A stretch of DNA of 64,000 nt from assembly GCF_000711825.1 (NCBI RefSeq), contig NZ_JONJ01000012.1, positions 1-64,000 of the forward strand, given 5' to 3'. Positions 1-7,788 of this stretch are shown in pieces. The notes beneath the pieces were generated by a model. It had not been told where the DNA came from, made no database searches, and saw only the letters and a list, made by a program, of their open reading frames with translations. Numbering within the stretch: position 1 is the first letter of the stretch; every line of letters begins with the position of its first letter. Origin of the DNA: [Clostridium] aminophilum DSM 10710. Lineage in GTDB: Bacteria > Bacillota > Clostridia > Lachnospirales > Lachnospiraceae. The position numbers were made by a program, and so were the translations under genes.

Positions 1-174
1 GCTAACTTCTCAGTTGCAGCTCACATGTGCAGAAAGTTCTACCGCGGTATTACATCTCCACCCAATTTGGAAACCATCATATCAAGAAATCTTGTACCTG
101 TCAGGCTTGACCGGCACCGGGAAAGATACCAATCCGCAAGAATCTTTAAAGGTTTCCTTTATAGAGTAGCATAA
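1..174 (+). CDS. C-terminal end of a probable transposase, truncated by window edge
   Basis: Frame 1 is open from the first base to a TAA at 172-174, giving about 57 residues. The tail is basic and contains RKFYRG, NLVPVRLDRHRE and a final FYRVA, which resembles the C-terminal end of IS4-like transposases from clostridia; that family call is from memory and tentative. The start lies outside the window, so whether the gene is intact cannot be judged. It is followed by a hairpin and then by fragments of unrelated genes, consistent with an island edge rich in mobile-element debris. Confidence 0.4.
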   Translation, partial: ANFSVAAHMCRKFYRGITSPPNLETIISRNLVPVRLDRHRERYQSARIFKGFLYRVA

Positions 175-200
175 ATCCATAGATTATACACGTATTTATC

Positions 201-225
201 AGACGGATTTGCATCCGTCTATTTG
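201..225 (+). terminator. Terminator hairpin after the transposase-like gene
   Basis: AGACGGAT and ATCCGTCT form a perfect 8-bp stem around a TTGC loop and are followed by ATTTG. It lies 27 bases after the preceding stop codon. The T-run is short, so efficiency is uncertain. Confidence 0.5.
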
Positions 226-299
226 TCGTGGAAAAAGACATGGAAAAAGAGGATGCCGGAACAATTTCAGCACCCTCTTTAAAGTTTCAGCCTCGGGAT

Positions 300-395
300 A
301 CAATACTAACTTAATGACATTGGGGTGAACCGCTTCCCTCTCTTTTTTGATAACTCAAATTTTGGAACAGATTCAGCACATCACGGCATCATCTC
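300..395. repeat. Shortened copy of the region downstream of the cupin gene (17450-17611)
   Basis: The stretch GAACCGCTTCCCTCTC near 328 and GATTCAGCACATCACGGCAT near 370 both reappear at about 17460 and 17590, next to and inside the 3' end of the cupin gene, but with a larger interval there. This block therefore looks like a deleted relative of that intergenic region joined directly to the GltS fragment, which marks an old recombination junction. Confidence 0.5.
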
Positions 396-566
396 GGGGC
401 AACACAGAGTGCTATCGTTAACATGACTGCGGTTTCGAGAGAATATGGAATGTCCCGTCGGGCATTTATGATTGTTCCGATCGTCGGAGCGTTCCTGATT
501 GATATCATTTATCAGTCGCAGACGATTGCTTTTATCAAGTTCTTTGTCCAGGGATTTACGGGATAA
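390..566 (+). pseudogene. 3' fragment of a GltS-type sodium:glutamate symporter gene
   Basis: The plus strand encodes LGATQSAIVNMTAVSREYG, then MSRRAFMIVPIVGAFLIDII and a hydrophobic end, stopping at TAA 564-566. The pattern of LGATxxAxxNM, then an RAFxIVPxVGAFxID helix, matches the C-terminal transmembrane segment of GltS glutamate/sodium symporters. Only about 55 residues remain, there is no start or ribosome binding site, and the upstream bases belong to a different repeat. It is therefore a gene remnant. A minus-strand reading frame over the same bases has no support. Confidence 0.6.
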
Positions 567-640
567 GCTGAGAACAAGAATATCGGAGGATATAAAAAAA
601 CGACCGATGATTTGAGATGAGAACATTCGAATAATTGGAG

Positions 641-681
641 GACCTCGTCCAAGGTTATGAAACTGGGACGAGGTCTTATTT
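641..681 (+). terminator. Rho-independent terminator
   Basis: GACCTCGTCC and GGGACGAGGTC pair across a 14-base loop and are followed by TTATTTAT. It closes the unit that contained the GltS fragment and precedes the promoter at 729. Confidence 0.75.
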
Positions 682-728
682 ATATGGTGATTCTATTTTA
701 TGCGGTTTAAATTTTATAAGTGAAGAAC

Positions 729-771
729 GATACTTTTTGCCCAAAAATATAAACAATTAATGCTGTATAGT
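729..771 (+). promoter_or_regulatory. GCCCAA-box promoter, copy 1
   Basis: GATACTTTTTGCCCAA at 729-744 is followed exactly 37 bases from its first base by TATAGT (766-771), a -10-like hexamer. The same arrangement occurs at 2736, 14240 and 15888, always in front of a gene and on the same strand. There is no good -35 hexamer at 17 bp, so the GCCCAA box probably binds an activator or alternative factor. It would drive the DUF697-like gene at 866. Confidence 0.6.
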
Positions 772-865
772 TACATACGAAGAACAGATTCAACACATTC
801 GGATGGAATAACCATTCAGTATTAGGATGATTTTGGCAGGGAAACCTGCAGAAAGGTGGGAGTAT

Positions 866-1237
866 ATGATGACTTCTAAGGAGAAATCAAGATGTGCGGT
901 TATCATTCATTCCGCTAGTGCTATGACGGGGGTGATTGGAGGAGGGCTTGCGCAGATTCCGTGCGGAGATGCCGTTTTTATTGCACCATGTCAGATGGCC
1001 ATGGTTGTGAACTTGGGAAGGGTCTTTGGTAAGTCGCTTAGCGAGAGTGAAGCGTTAGCGATTGTTGCAAGCGGGATTGGTTCAACAGTTGGTAAGGCTG
1101 TTTCCAAAGCGATAGTTAGCCGTATTCCTGGATTCGGCAATGTCGTGAATGCGACGATTGCTGTTGCCATTACGGAGAATCTGGGATGGTTGGCTGCAAG
1201 TCAATTCGCAGATGAGAGGGACGCTGCTCTGGCATGA
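866..1237 (+). CDS. DUF697-like small hydrophobic protein
   Basis: This 123-residue protein starts at ATG 866 (or 869) behind AAAGGTGGGAG. The order IPCGDAVFIAPCQMAMVVNLG, followed by a Gly/Ala-rich helix and IPGFGNVVNATIAVAITENLG, follows the pattern of DUF697 (YcjF-like) domains, which occur with or without a GTPase and are thought to sit at or in the membrane. Here there is no GTPase domain. The gene stands alone between the GCCCAA-box promoter at 729 and the CRISPR leader. No function is established for stand-alone members; a link to the CRISPR locus rests only on position and on the shared promoter motif. Confidence 0.6.
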   Translation: MMTSKEKSRCAVIIHSASAMTGVIGGGLAQIPCGDAVFIAPCQMAMVVNLGRVFGKSLSESEALAIVASGIGSTVGKAVSKAIVSRIPGFGNVVNATIAVAITENLGWLAASQFADERDAALA

Positions 1238-1520
1238 AGATGATATCGTATGGGTTGGGTAAATCTCGGCCTATACGATGTTATGAAAAATTTGTTTCGG
1301 GTCGAAAGTAGACACTCAAGGGTTGAATGGATTAATATGCTGGTTTATAATCAAACGAAACAAATGCGGTAAGGTTTTGGGCCGATATGGCGTAAATTCT
1401 AACGTTCTGAGCTTCGGAGAACATAAAATGTTGAGGAGATTGTCTCTGACATGGATGATGATTTTTTCGGCCGATAAATGCCTAAAGACCCCGCATAATA
1501 CCTGCCTTATAAAGAGCAGG
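1238..1520 (+). promoter_or_regulatory. CRISPR leader region
   Basis: This gene-free stretch lies at the end of the array opposite the degenerate repeat, the expected leader side. It holds one good promoter, TTGAAT 1323-1328, a 17-bp spacer and TATAAT 1346-1351. A second -10-like CATAAT at 1494-1499 would start transcription about 14 bases before the first repeat; 37 bases upstream of it is a T-rich GATGATTTTTTCGGCC that loosely resembles the GCCCAA box. Short reading frames here lack convincing ribosome binding sites. Confidence 0.55.
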
Positions 1521-2182
1521 GTTTGGAGAACAGCCCGATATAGAGGGCAATAGACGCCTTTTGTCGCAAGTGTTGCCGTACCGGATAACGGTTTGGAGAA
1601 CAGCCCGATATAGAGGGCAATAGACGCAACATATGCTTCATCGGGGAAGAGTTCTTTCCCGTTTGGAGAACAGCCCGATATAGAGGGCAATAGACCCGGA
1701 AGCAATTCCCCCAATGGCCTGTCCAAGCCAGTTTGGAGAACAGCCCGATATAGAGGGCAATAGACTTAATTGCCGGATACTTGAGATGGAACTTGTCACG
1801 TTTGGAGAACAGCCCGATATAGAGGGCAATAGACATATCATCATCAAGAGTCTGCCTTGCATCACAAGTTTGGAGAACAGCCCGATATAGAGGGCAATAG
1901 ACGTTTATGTAAACTCTTAACGAGTAACCATCTTAAGTTTGGAGAACAGCCCGATAAAGAGGGCAATAGACCAGACCATACCTTTTCAGACGGGATCTTT
2001 ACCATCTGTTTGGAGAACAGCCCGATAAAGAGGGCAATAGACCTGATGCTGCGAATCTGCCAGAACTCTTGCGACCGTTTGGAGAACAGCCCGATATAGA
2101 GGGCAATAGACGGTGTACTTGTTCCACTCAATCCACTTATCATCTTGTTTGTAGAACAGCCTGATATAGAGGGCGATAGGAC
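1521..2182 (+). CRISPR. Type VI-A CRISPR array, 10 repeats and 9 spacers
   Basis: The 35-base repeat begins GTTTGGAGAACAG and ends GAGGGCAATAGAC. Repeats start at 1521, 1591, 1661, 1731, 1800, 1868, 1937, 2008, 2077 and 2147; spacers are 33 to 36 bases. Repeats 7 and 8 share a T-to-A change in the loop, and the tenth is degenerate at several positions, which marks the trailer end and puts the leader on the left. Within the repeat GCCC and GGGC form a stem around GATATAGA, followed by a single-stranded AATAGAC, the layout of a Cas13a crRNA 5' handle when transcribed on the plus strand. From memory the repeat is the reverse complement of that listed for [Clostridium] aminophilum. The reverse complement of spacer 3 reads WLGQAIGGIASG in one frame, suggestive of a phage tail protein. 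Confidence 0.97.
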
Positions 2183-2350
2183 TTTGGCTGCATGACTCGA
2201 TCATTAAGCCTGAAACTAAGTTTTCTTGTGTTGAAATCTTCCTAATACTGAGGTCGTAAGACCATCTTGATTATTCACGAATCTGTGACTCTGTTCTGAG
2301 AACAATCTCATACTATAAGGACAATGTTTTTTGAAATGGAGGATTTAGAA

Positions 2351-2632
2351 ATGGAAGAAAGAGAAAACAAAATGAGTTTAGGTGATGTCTGCAATCTGCT
2401 TGGATGGACAATGCTGATTTTAGGAACCATTGGCGCATTCATTCTTGCAAACGTATTTGGAACGGAAACAAGAGGGTACTACTATTCGTATGAGGCTCGT
2501 GATTGGAATACTACTCTCGCGATTTTTTTTGGAACGCTCCTTCCGGTATGTGCGACCTCATTCCAGCTGTTGGCAACTGCAAGAATTATGGAGGTTCAGC
2601 AGGAGATTCAGGAAAAACTGAATGCAAATTGA
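2351..2632 (+). CDS. Small two-helix membrane protein between CRISPR array and cas1
   Basis: The 93-residue product starts at ATG 2351, nine bases after GGAGG; an upstream ATG in the same frame lacks a site. Two hydrophobic helices are evident, about residues 14-35 (LLGWTMLILGTIGAFILANV) and 55-78, separated by a Tyr/Arg-rich loop, and the C-terminus is a short charged helix. Similar small membrane proteins are common in Firmicutes, so no family is assigned. It lies between the array and cas1 and ends before a terminator, making it its own unit. An effector or accessory role, by analogy with the unrelated membrane proteins of type VI-B, is speculation. Confidence 0.7.
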   Translation: MEERENKMSLGDVCNLLGWTMLILGTIGAFILANVFGTETRGYYYSYEARDWNTTLAIFFGTLLPVCATSFQLLATARIMEVQQEIQEKLNAN

Positions 2633-2690
2633 TATTCCAACCTTTGAGAGTTAATTATACATAACCGTACCGGTCATAACTGATAGGAAG

Positions 2691-2722
2691 AACACGCTTT
2701 CCATTGTGGAAGCGTGTTTTTT
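2691..2722 (+). terminator. Rho-independent terminator
   Basis: AACACGCTTTCC and GGAAGCGTGTT pair and run into six T residues. It separates the small membrane protein gene from the cas1 promoter. Confidence 0.85.
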
Positions 2723-2735
2723 CTAATCGAAGAGA

Positions 2736-2779
2736 GATACTATTCGCCCAAGAAGCATAGAAGAAAAGGATGAGATAAT
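2736..2779 (+). promoter_or_regulatory. GCCCAA-box promoter, copy 2 (cas1-cas2)
   Basis: GATACTATTCGCCCAA at 2736-2751 is followed by GATAAT at 2774-2779, one base further than in the other three copies. It lies about 50 bases upstream of cas1 and just after a terminator, so it is the likely adaptation-gene promoter. Confidence 0.55.
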
Positions 2780-2827
2780 CATCTTGCGGCATGAGAACAC
2801 AGAGCATCGATATATGTCGGGAGGGCT

Positions 2828-3835
2828 ATGATGAACCTTTACGTATGCGATCAGGGAGCACATATTTCTTTAAAGGAAAACAGACTCATTGTGAAAAAGG
2901 CAGACCATTCACAAAGAGAACTGCCTATCAGCATGATTGATATGGTTGAATTATTTGGCGGTGTTCAGATGACGACACAGGCTTCAACCCGATGCCTTAA
3001 AGAACACATTCCGGTAGTGTTTTACTCATACAAGGGGTACTGTGCGGGTAAATTGACCGGGCCTGGATTCATTGATCCCAAAAAGGTTTGGAATCAATAC
3101 CGATTTCTGGATCGGCAGGAAGACCGGCTGGAAATTGATAAGAAGATCGTGAAGGCGAAAATCAATAATCAGTTGATAATTCTCCGAAGATATACCAGAA
3201 AACGTGCAGAAACGGGAGGAGAATACGGATCTTGGAATGAGAAAATGAAAATCATGATCCGACGCATTGAACGAGCAACGAAGATTGAAGAACTTATGGG
3301 AATAGAAGGGATTGCGGCAAAGACATATTTTGAAACTCTTGGATCATTTCCGGATGAAAAGTATCGATTCTCCCGACGATCTCGCAGACCACCAAAAGAT
3401 CCGGTGAATGCAGCTTTGGGAATGGGATATACCATTTTGATGAATGAGGTTCTTGGAAAGATATCGGGAGCCGGATTACTTCCGGAGGTTGGCGTATTTC
3501 ATGCTTCAGGATATCATCGTCCAGCGCTTGCCTGCGATCTGATGGAAGAATGGAGACCGATCATAGTGGATTCTACGGTCATGTCGATGTTTACCGGGCA
3601 CGAGTTCACTGACGATGATTTTCAGAAAGTAGGAGAGGCCGTATATCTATCGCATACAGGAGTTTGTAAGCTGATTCGAAAGCTGCAAATGAAAATGGAT
3701 AGTAGCTGTCAGTATCTGGATGTGAGTAAACAGAAAATCGTGTTCGCACAGGCAGTGGCCCATCAGATTTATACCTACGGGAAAATGCTTGAGTTAGAGG
3801 CGCCGGAATTATACAAACCGATCATGCTGAGGTGA
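2828..3835 (+). CDS. cas1: CRISPR integrase Cas1
   Basis: Cas1 inserts new spacers into the array as a complex with Cas2. The 335-residue product begins behind GGGAGGG with tandem ATG codons. The N-terminal beta domain opens LYVCDQGAHISLKENRL and the helical C-terminal domain holds the metal ligands E160 (GIEGIAA), H225 (GVFHASGYH) and D237/E240 (CDLMEEW), the normal Cas1 set. The length is typical. Eight bases separate it from cas2. It has its own GCCCAA-box promoter, so adaptation genes can be regulated apart from the cas13a operon. The A+T-rich composition matches the island. Confidence 0.97.
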   Translation: MMNLYVCDQGAHISLKENRLIVKKADHSQRELPISMIDMVELFGGVQMTTQASTRCLKEHIPVVFYSYKGYCAGKLTGPGFIDPKKVWNQYRFLDRQEDRLEIDKKIVKAKINNQLIILRRYTRKRAETGGEYGSWNEKMKIMIRRIERATKIEELMGIEGIAAKTYFETLGSFPDEKYRFSRRSRRPPKDPVNAALGMGYTILMNEVLGKISGAGLLPEVGVFHASGYHRPALACDLMEEWRPIIVDSTVMSMFTGHEFTDDDFQKVGEAVYLSHTGVCKLIRKLQMKMDSSCQYLDVSKQKIVFAQAVAHQIYTYGKMLELEAPELYKPIMLR

Positions 3836-3842
3836 TAAACGT

Positions 3843-4127
3843 ATGAATGAAAAGATGGTGTATGCTTTGATTATCTACGACATAACGAACGATAAGCGTC
3901 GCACGAAATTTGTGAAAGAAATCAGTAAGTACGGCATTCGGGTTCAGAAATCTGCCTTTGAGGTATGGATAAACCGCGTTTTATATAAAAGGATGTTGGT
4001 TGATCTGAAGGATCTTATTAAAGATGATGAGGACAGCCTGCGAGCATATCATTTGCCGGATAAATGTGATCTCTATCTTGCAGGTCAGAATCTTCGGATT
4101 TGTAAAGAATCGAGCATGGTTCTCTGA
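3843..4127 (+). CDS. cas2: CRISPR adaptation protein Cas2
   Basis: Cas2 is the structural partner of Cas1 in spacer integration. The 94-residue product starts at ATG 3843 after GAGGTGATAAACGT and is co-transcribed with cas1. The ferredoxin-like fold begins MVYALIIYDITNDKRR with the conserved first-strand aspartate at D13, and the sequence ends with a beta-strand DLYLAG. Length and layout are ordinary for the family. A 170-bp gap with a new promoter follows, so the unit probably ends here, although no clear terminator is visible. Confidence 0.95.
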   Translation: MNEKMVYALIIYDITNDKRRTKFVKEISKYGIRVQKSAFEVWINRVLYKRMLVDLKDLIKDDEDSLRAYHLPDKCDLYLAGQNLRICKESSMVL

Positions 4128-4175
4128 TTGGAAAACGGTGAGAGAAAATACTACAATACCTATATAGTGTATATG

Positions 4176-4204
4176 TTGAGAGGCATGAATTGGTGAGATA
4201 TAAT
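4176..4204 (+). promoter_or_regulatory. Promoter of the accessory-cas13a operon
   Basis: TTGAGA at 4176-4181, a 17-bp spacer and TATAAT at 4199-4204 form a good housekeeping promoter about 90 bases ahead of the first accessory gene. No further promoter or terminator is apparent before cas13a, so all four genes can be read from here. It lacks the GCCCAA box seen before cas1. Confidence 0.7.
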
Positions 4205-4295
4205 AATACAAATGCGTATAAATTCCGATTAATTAGTGATAAGTCACAGTGAGAAGAGTAGTTGCACATGAATGCATGGACTAGGGGGTACGGTG

Positions 4296-6053
4296 ATGAG
4301 GCCGCAGTTTACAGTTAGAGATCAGAGTTTTCATTATGATAGTGTCAATATGCCGTGGATTTATTATGTTGATGCTTTCTATGGAAATGAAGAAATCTCC
4401 CCTAAGTATTCGAAAGCGCGTGAAACATGTTTAAAACGATATACGGCAGTAAAAAATGAGGAGAGCAAGACGTTTGAAACATGCTTGGATTACGCTTTTT
4501 CCAATAATAATCATGTAGCATTTGTATTTTTTCTTCAGGAGATGGCAAAACTGCATACTCATGAAAAAATGTTTATGAATATGGTGAAGCAGTATAGGTT
4601 GCCTCGCCCGGACGGTGGAATCATTCATAAAGAAAAATATTGGAAGCAGAATGGTTGGAGTGACAGTTCATCCCACTTTTATAGCACATCAGCAATAAAA
4701 AAATGGTTTCTTACCGGCGCTTCGGTTCCGCCGCGATTCGTTTTACTGCAGTTGGGTGTTTATTGGAATCTACGACCGGAGGACATGAGCCATTTATTGA
4801 GAATCTGCGGATATTACTCACTGTGCCTTTTGGATGTTGAAGATCTTATTTGTATTTATCATTTGGAAAGAGGATTTGGCGGAAATACTCCTGTTGAGGC
4901 ATTAAAACTATATAAAAAAGACATTGATAATATTGCTCATTTAAAGGATAAAGAAAATCAGAAAACAGACCGATCAGAAAATGATTCGGTGGAAAGATTG
5001 CAACCGTATAGTCTTTCTCTGCTCTATGAAGAGATAGTTAAATCACGACAACTATATGAACAGAATAAGGACCTAAAGCTGGATGATCTGATTACAGTGA
5101 TGTATCCCGATGGCAGTATAGAGCATATCGACTACTTGGAAAACTGTTTTCGGAAAGTAAATAGAGGATGGCTTCATGATAGAAATGCTTATATAAAGAA
5201 TCTCAGGGTTTCCGAGCATGACCTTTCTCCGTTGGGAGATTATCGGAGGACTAATTATTCTGAACACGATTTATCGTGGAACGAGAATTGGGAACGAATG
5301 TACGAGAGTATCGTAAAACCGAAAAAAATAACTAAAGAATCAGTCCTGATATCGGGAGTGAACAGTATTCGGTTTCTTAATGATGGTCTTCATCCTGATA
5401 GGGCGATGAAGGATTGTGCCGAATATAATGGCGAGAACAGACTCATCTTCAACACCAATAAAAAGCAATCAAGCGCAAATCATTCATTTGCAGGCAAAAT
5501 GGTGTTTGGAAGAAAAAAGAAAAACTCAGAGGATATCTCCGCGCAGATTCGAAAGATTGAGATGATTCAGTATCTTATTGCAACAGGGCATGAAAATGAG
5601 ATGGGTTTTTTCATGACGAGCAGCGGCTTTTGGAAGAAAAACTATTTAAATGAGAGCTCTGATATGGCTGAAATGGATTTGACGGATCTGATCATTGTTT
5701 ATGCAATGAAGTATAGGGATCGTCTCCTGGAGAATGATAAAAATCTTCTTTCTGAATTTCCATTGATCAAATTGATAATGACGGTTTTGAGAGAGTGGCA
5801 ATTTGTTGTTGGAAGCCTTTCTCACAATCAGGAATTATCAGATGCAGAAATAAAAAAGATTATCAGGGTATATGATGAGTATATCCCGTTTATTGCAAAT
5901 CTTCCTCGACAATATCCGAAAGAGGATGAGGACGACAAGATACTAAAATCGAGAAAAATGTATGTGTTGGAATATGTCGAGTGCAGCCCGTGGATTGCAG
6001 AGTTTGAGAAGATGGTTGATATGCAGAAAGGGATAACTGAGTATGAAGAGTGA
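4296..6053 (+). CDS. Helix-turn-helix-like protein, first gene of the cas13a operon
   Basis: The 585-residue protein starts at ATG 4296, seven bases after AGGGGG; an ATG 24 bases earlier has no site. Residues 144-190 (VPPRFVLLQLGVYWNL, then MSHLLRICGYYSLCLLDVED) follow a helix-turn-helix-like pattern, RxxllxlalxlxlxxxexxxllxxxgyxxlxxxdxxDxxIxyxL, known from Firmicute regulators and kinase-linked proteins. The remainder is predominantly helical and charged with no catalytic motif I recognise. It overlaps the next gene by 11 bases and shares its A+T-rich composition. It could be a sensor, a scaffold or a DNA- or RNA-binding subunit. It is not a standard cas protein. The domain assignment is moderate, the function unknown. 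Confidence 0.7.
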   Translation: MRPQFTVRDQSFHYDSVNMPWIYYVDAFYGNEEISPKYSKARETCLKRYTAVKNEESKTFETCLDYAFSNNNHVAFVFFLQEMAKLHTHEKMFMNMVKQYRLPRPDGGIIHKEKYWKQNGWSDSSSHFYSTSAIKKWFLTGASVPPRFVLLQLGVYWNLRPEDMSHLLRICGYYSLCLLDVEDLICIYHLERGFGGNTPVEALKLYKKDIDNIAHLKDKENQKTDRSENDSVERLQPYSLSLLYEEIVKSRQLYEQNKDLKLDDLITVMYPDGSIEHIDYLENCFRKVNRGWLHDRNAYIKNLRVSEHDLSPLGDYRRTNYSEHDLSWNENWERMYESIVKPKKITKESVLISGVNSIRFLNDGLHPDRAMKDCAEYNGENRLIFNTNKKQSSANHSFAGKMVFGRKKKNSEDISAQIRKIEMIQYLIATGHENEMGFFMTSSGFWKKNYLNESSDMAEMDLTDLIIVYAMKYRDRLLENDKNLLSEFPLIKLIMTVLREWQFVVGSLSHNQELSDAEIKKIIRVYDEYIPFIANLPRQYPKEDEDDKILKSRKMYVLEYVECSPWIAEFEKMVDMQKGITEYEE

Positions 6054-7788
6054 AAATAAAGAGATCCTTTCTGATAAGTTACTGAAACGCTTGAGCCTAA
6101 CCCAAAAGCTTAATTTGATTAAACAGATTATCGATAAAACAGAAGCAGCACATCATAGCGGTTATGTATTTTTGTCTCTTGAACCAAAGTGTATTATGGT
6201 GTCTTTCGATGAAATCTCGGCGGTAAAGGTATCTTTCCATGAGCAATATCAGGCCGTTTTGAGAAAGGACATTGGAAAAAAGAACCAAATATCAATTTCG
6301 GATGATTTTTCAGCGCCGGAAGTGAGAACGTTTGTGTTGTATAATTCAGCGGAAACGATAGATGAAACAGCAGATGTTTATTCTGTTGGAGGCATTGCAA
6401 AATGGGTTTTGAAGGATGAACTATCGAGACCGGATTTGGATACCGTTCCGCAGAATATGGTGTTTGATGGATTGGCAGAGAGATTTCTTCGTGTCAGTAC
6501 GGAACTGGATCCTAAGTATCGATATCCCAATATGGACCAAATGAGAAAAGCATTGGATGAACTGATCCAGGTTAATGATATTTTTCAAAAAAAACAATAC
6601 TACGAATTGTTTAATATTGCTTATGAAAGGGATATTTTTCCTGAAAGATGCAGAATATGCGTGGACTTTTTGAATACGAGTGGGTTTAAGAATGCCGTTG
6701 ACCAGCTGCAGACTGCTCTGACATCAGACTATGTTGACAAGTATCGGGCGTTATACATCTATGAGGCCCTTGCAAGTGTTGCTAAAGCTCATTCCGATGA
6801 ATTATCTCCAGAAGCTATTGCTGGTTTGGGCATACAAGGTGTTCGTGCATACAACAATGTAGGAAATCATATTGCCGCTATTTTTTTAGCAAAGAGCATT
6901 GAGAATTTTTTAACTAAGGATGATCGGTTTGAATTGATGCCGATTATAGCATCCGCTTATACCGACAGTTATCAGTATGAAGAGGCGTACCATCTTCAGA
7001 AACAGAATATTGAAGAATTGCAAAAATGGATTGCGACTCATGGAACTACACAGCAATATAAGGTTTTCCTTGGGCGGTCATATAGCGGAATGGCATGCAA
7101 TATGGTCCGCATGGGAATGCCGGGAGCATTGGAGTCATTTAAGAAAGCTATTGACGCATTCGGCGAGTCAAAGGGAAACATTCAAATCACCATATGTCAT
7201 ATTCTTCACTATGCATGCGAAATAAAGGATAAGAACCTGTACATAGAGTATGCGTCACAATATGAGTATTTTGTTGGAAATACGCCGGCAGAGTGGCTTA
7301 GGAATATTCTTAGCCAAAGGCATATTTCAGAGTATTATTTTGCACTGTATGCACTACTAAAAGGAATATTCATGTTCTTTTTGTCTGATGGCGAAGAGGA
7401 AGAGGAAGCGATTTATTGTATTCTTCAGCCGTTTTATGCGCATGAATTTGAAAAGAAAGAGTATACCTACCCATTACCACTGATCGAGTATTATTTGGCG
7501 CTCATCGAAATGACGCGTAGTAACGGAATCACGAAACAGGTAAAAGAACTGTTCCAACAGGCAATCAGTTATGATTTGGATGTTGTCGGAGGGAGATTCA
7601 ATATTCAAAAAGTAATACGTGCTTCTATATTATGGAAGTTCAATCTTTTGAATGGTCATGATGCAAGAAATCAGCAGGTGATTTGGAATCTTCAAGCGGA
7701 GGCAAAGGATAACCGTTGGGATAAATTATATAACGTATTGAAGGAAAAAGAGAGTATGGAAGGCGTTTTACGCTTTGAGGAGGCATAA
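6043..7788 (+). CDS. Pseudokinase with helical-repeat (TPR-like) tail in the cas13a operon
   Basis: The 581-residue protein starts at ATG 6043, overlapping the upstream stop, with AAAGGG as its site. Residues 15-175 resemble the C-lobe of a protein kinase: a helix ending AAHHSGYVFLSLEPKCIMV (compare HxDLxPxN), VKVSF where DFG is expected, SAPEV (90-94) matching APE, ETADVYSVGGI (108-118) matching the DxxSxG helix, and RYPNMDQMRKALDEL at the end. The catalytic Asp and Asn of the HRD loop and the Asp of DFG are replaced, and the N-lobe is absent, so it should not phosphorylate. Residues 185-581 are helical pairs of TPR character. The next gene follows with no gap, so the two are translationally coupled. 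A binding or signalling role is inferred. Confidence 0.75.
   Translation: MKSENKEILSDKLLKRLSLTQKLNLIKQIIDKTEAAHHSGYVFLSLEPKCIMVSFDEISAVKVSFHEQYQAVLRKDIGKKNQISISDDFSAPEVRTFVLYNSAETIDETADVYSVGGIAKWVLKDELSRPDLDTVPQNMVFDGLAERFLRVSTELDPKYRYPNMDQMRKALDELIQVNDIFQKKQYYELFNIAYERDIFPERCRICVDFLNTSGFKNAVDQLQTALTSDYVDKYRALYIYEALASVAKAHSDELSPEAIAGLGIQGVRAYNNVGNHIAAIFLAKSIENFLTKDDRFELMPIIASAYTDSYQYEEAYHLQKQNIEELQKWIATHGTTQQYKVFLGRSYSGMACNMVRMGMPGALESFKKAIDAFGESKGNIQITICHILHYACEIKDKNLYIEYASQYEYFVGNTPAEWLRNILSQRHISEYYFALYALLKGIFMFFLSDGEEEEEAIYCILQPFYAHEFEKKEYTYPLPLIEYYLALIEMTRSNGITKQVKELFQQAISYDLDVVGGRFNIQKVIRASILWKFNLLNGHDARNQQVIWNLQAEAKDNRWDKLYNVLKEKESMEGVLRFEEA

Noticed and set aside
1323-1553. Plus-strand frame in the CRISPR leader
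   Set aside because: It has no site and reads into the first repeat.
1316-2204. Overlapping minus-strand reading frames with a recurring IALYIGLFSK peptide
   Set aside because: The peptide is the translation of the CRISPR repeat; periodicity follows the array and there are no ribosome binding sites.
6043-7788. Active serine/threonine kinase
   Set aside because: The catalytic aspartates and the N-lobe are missing.
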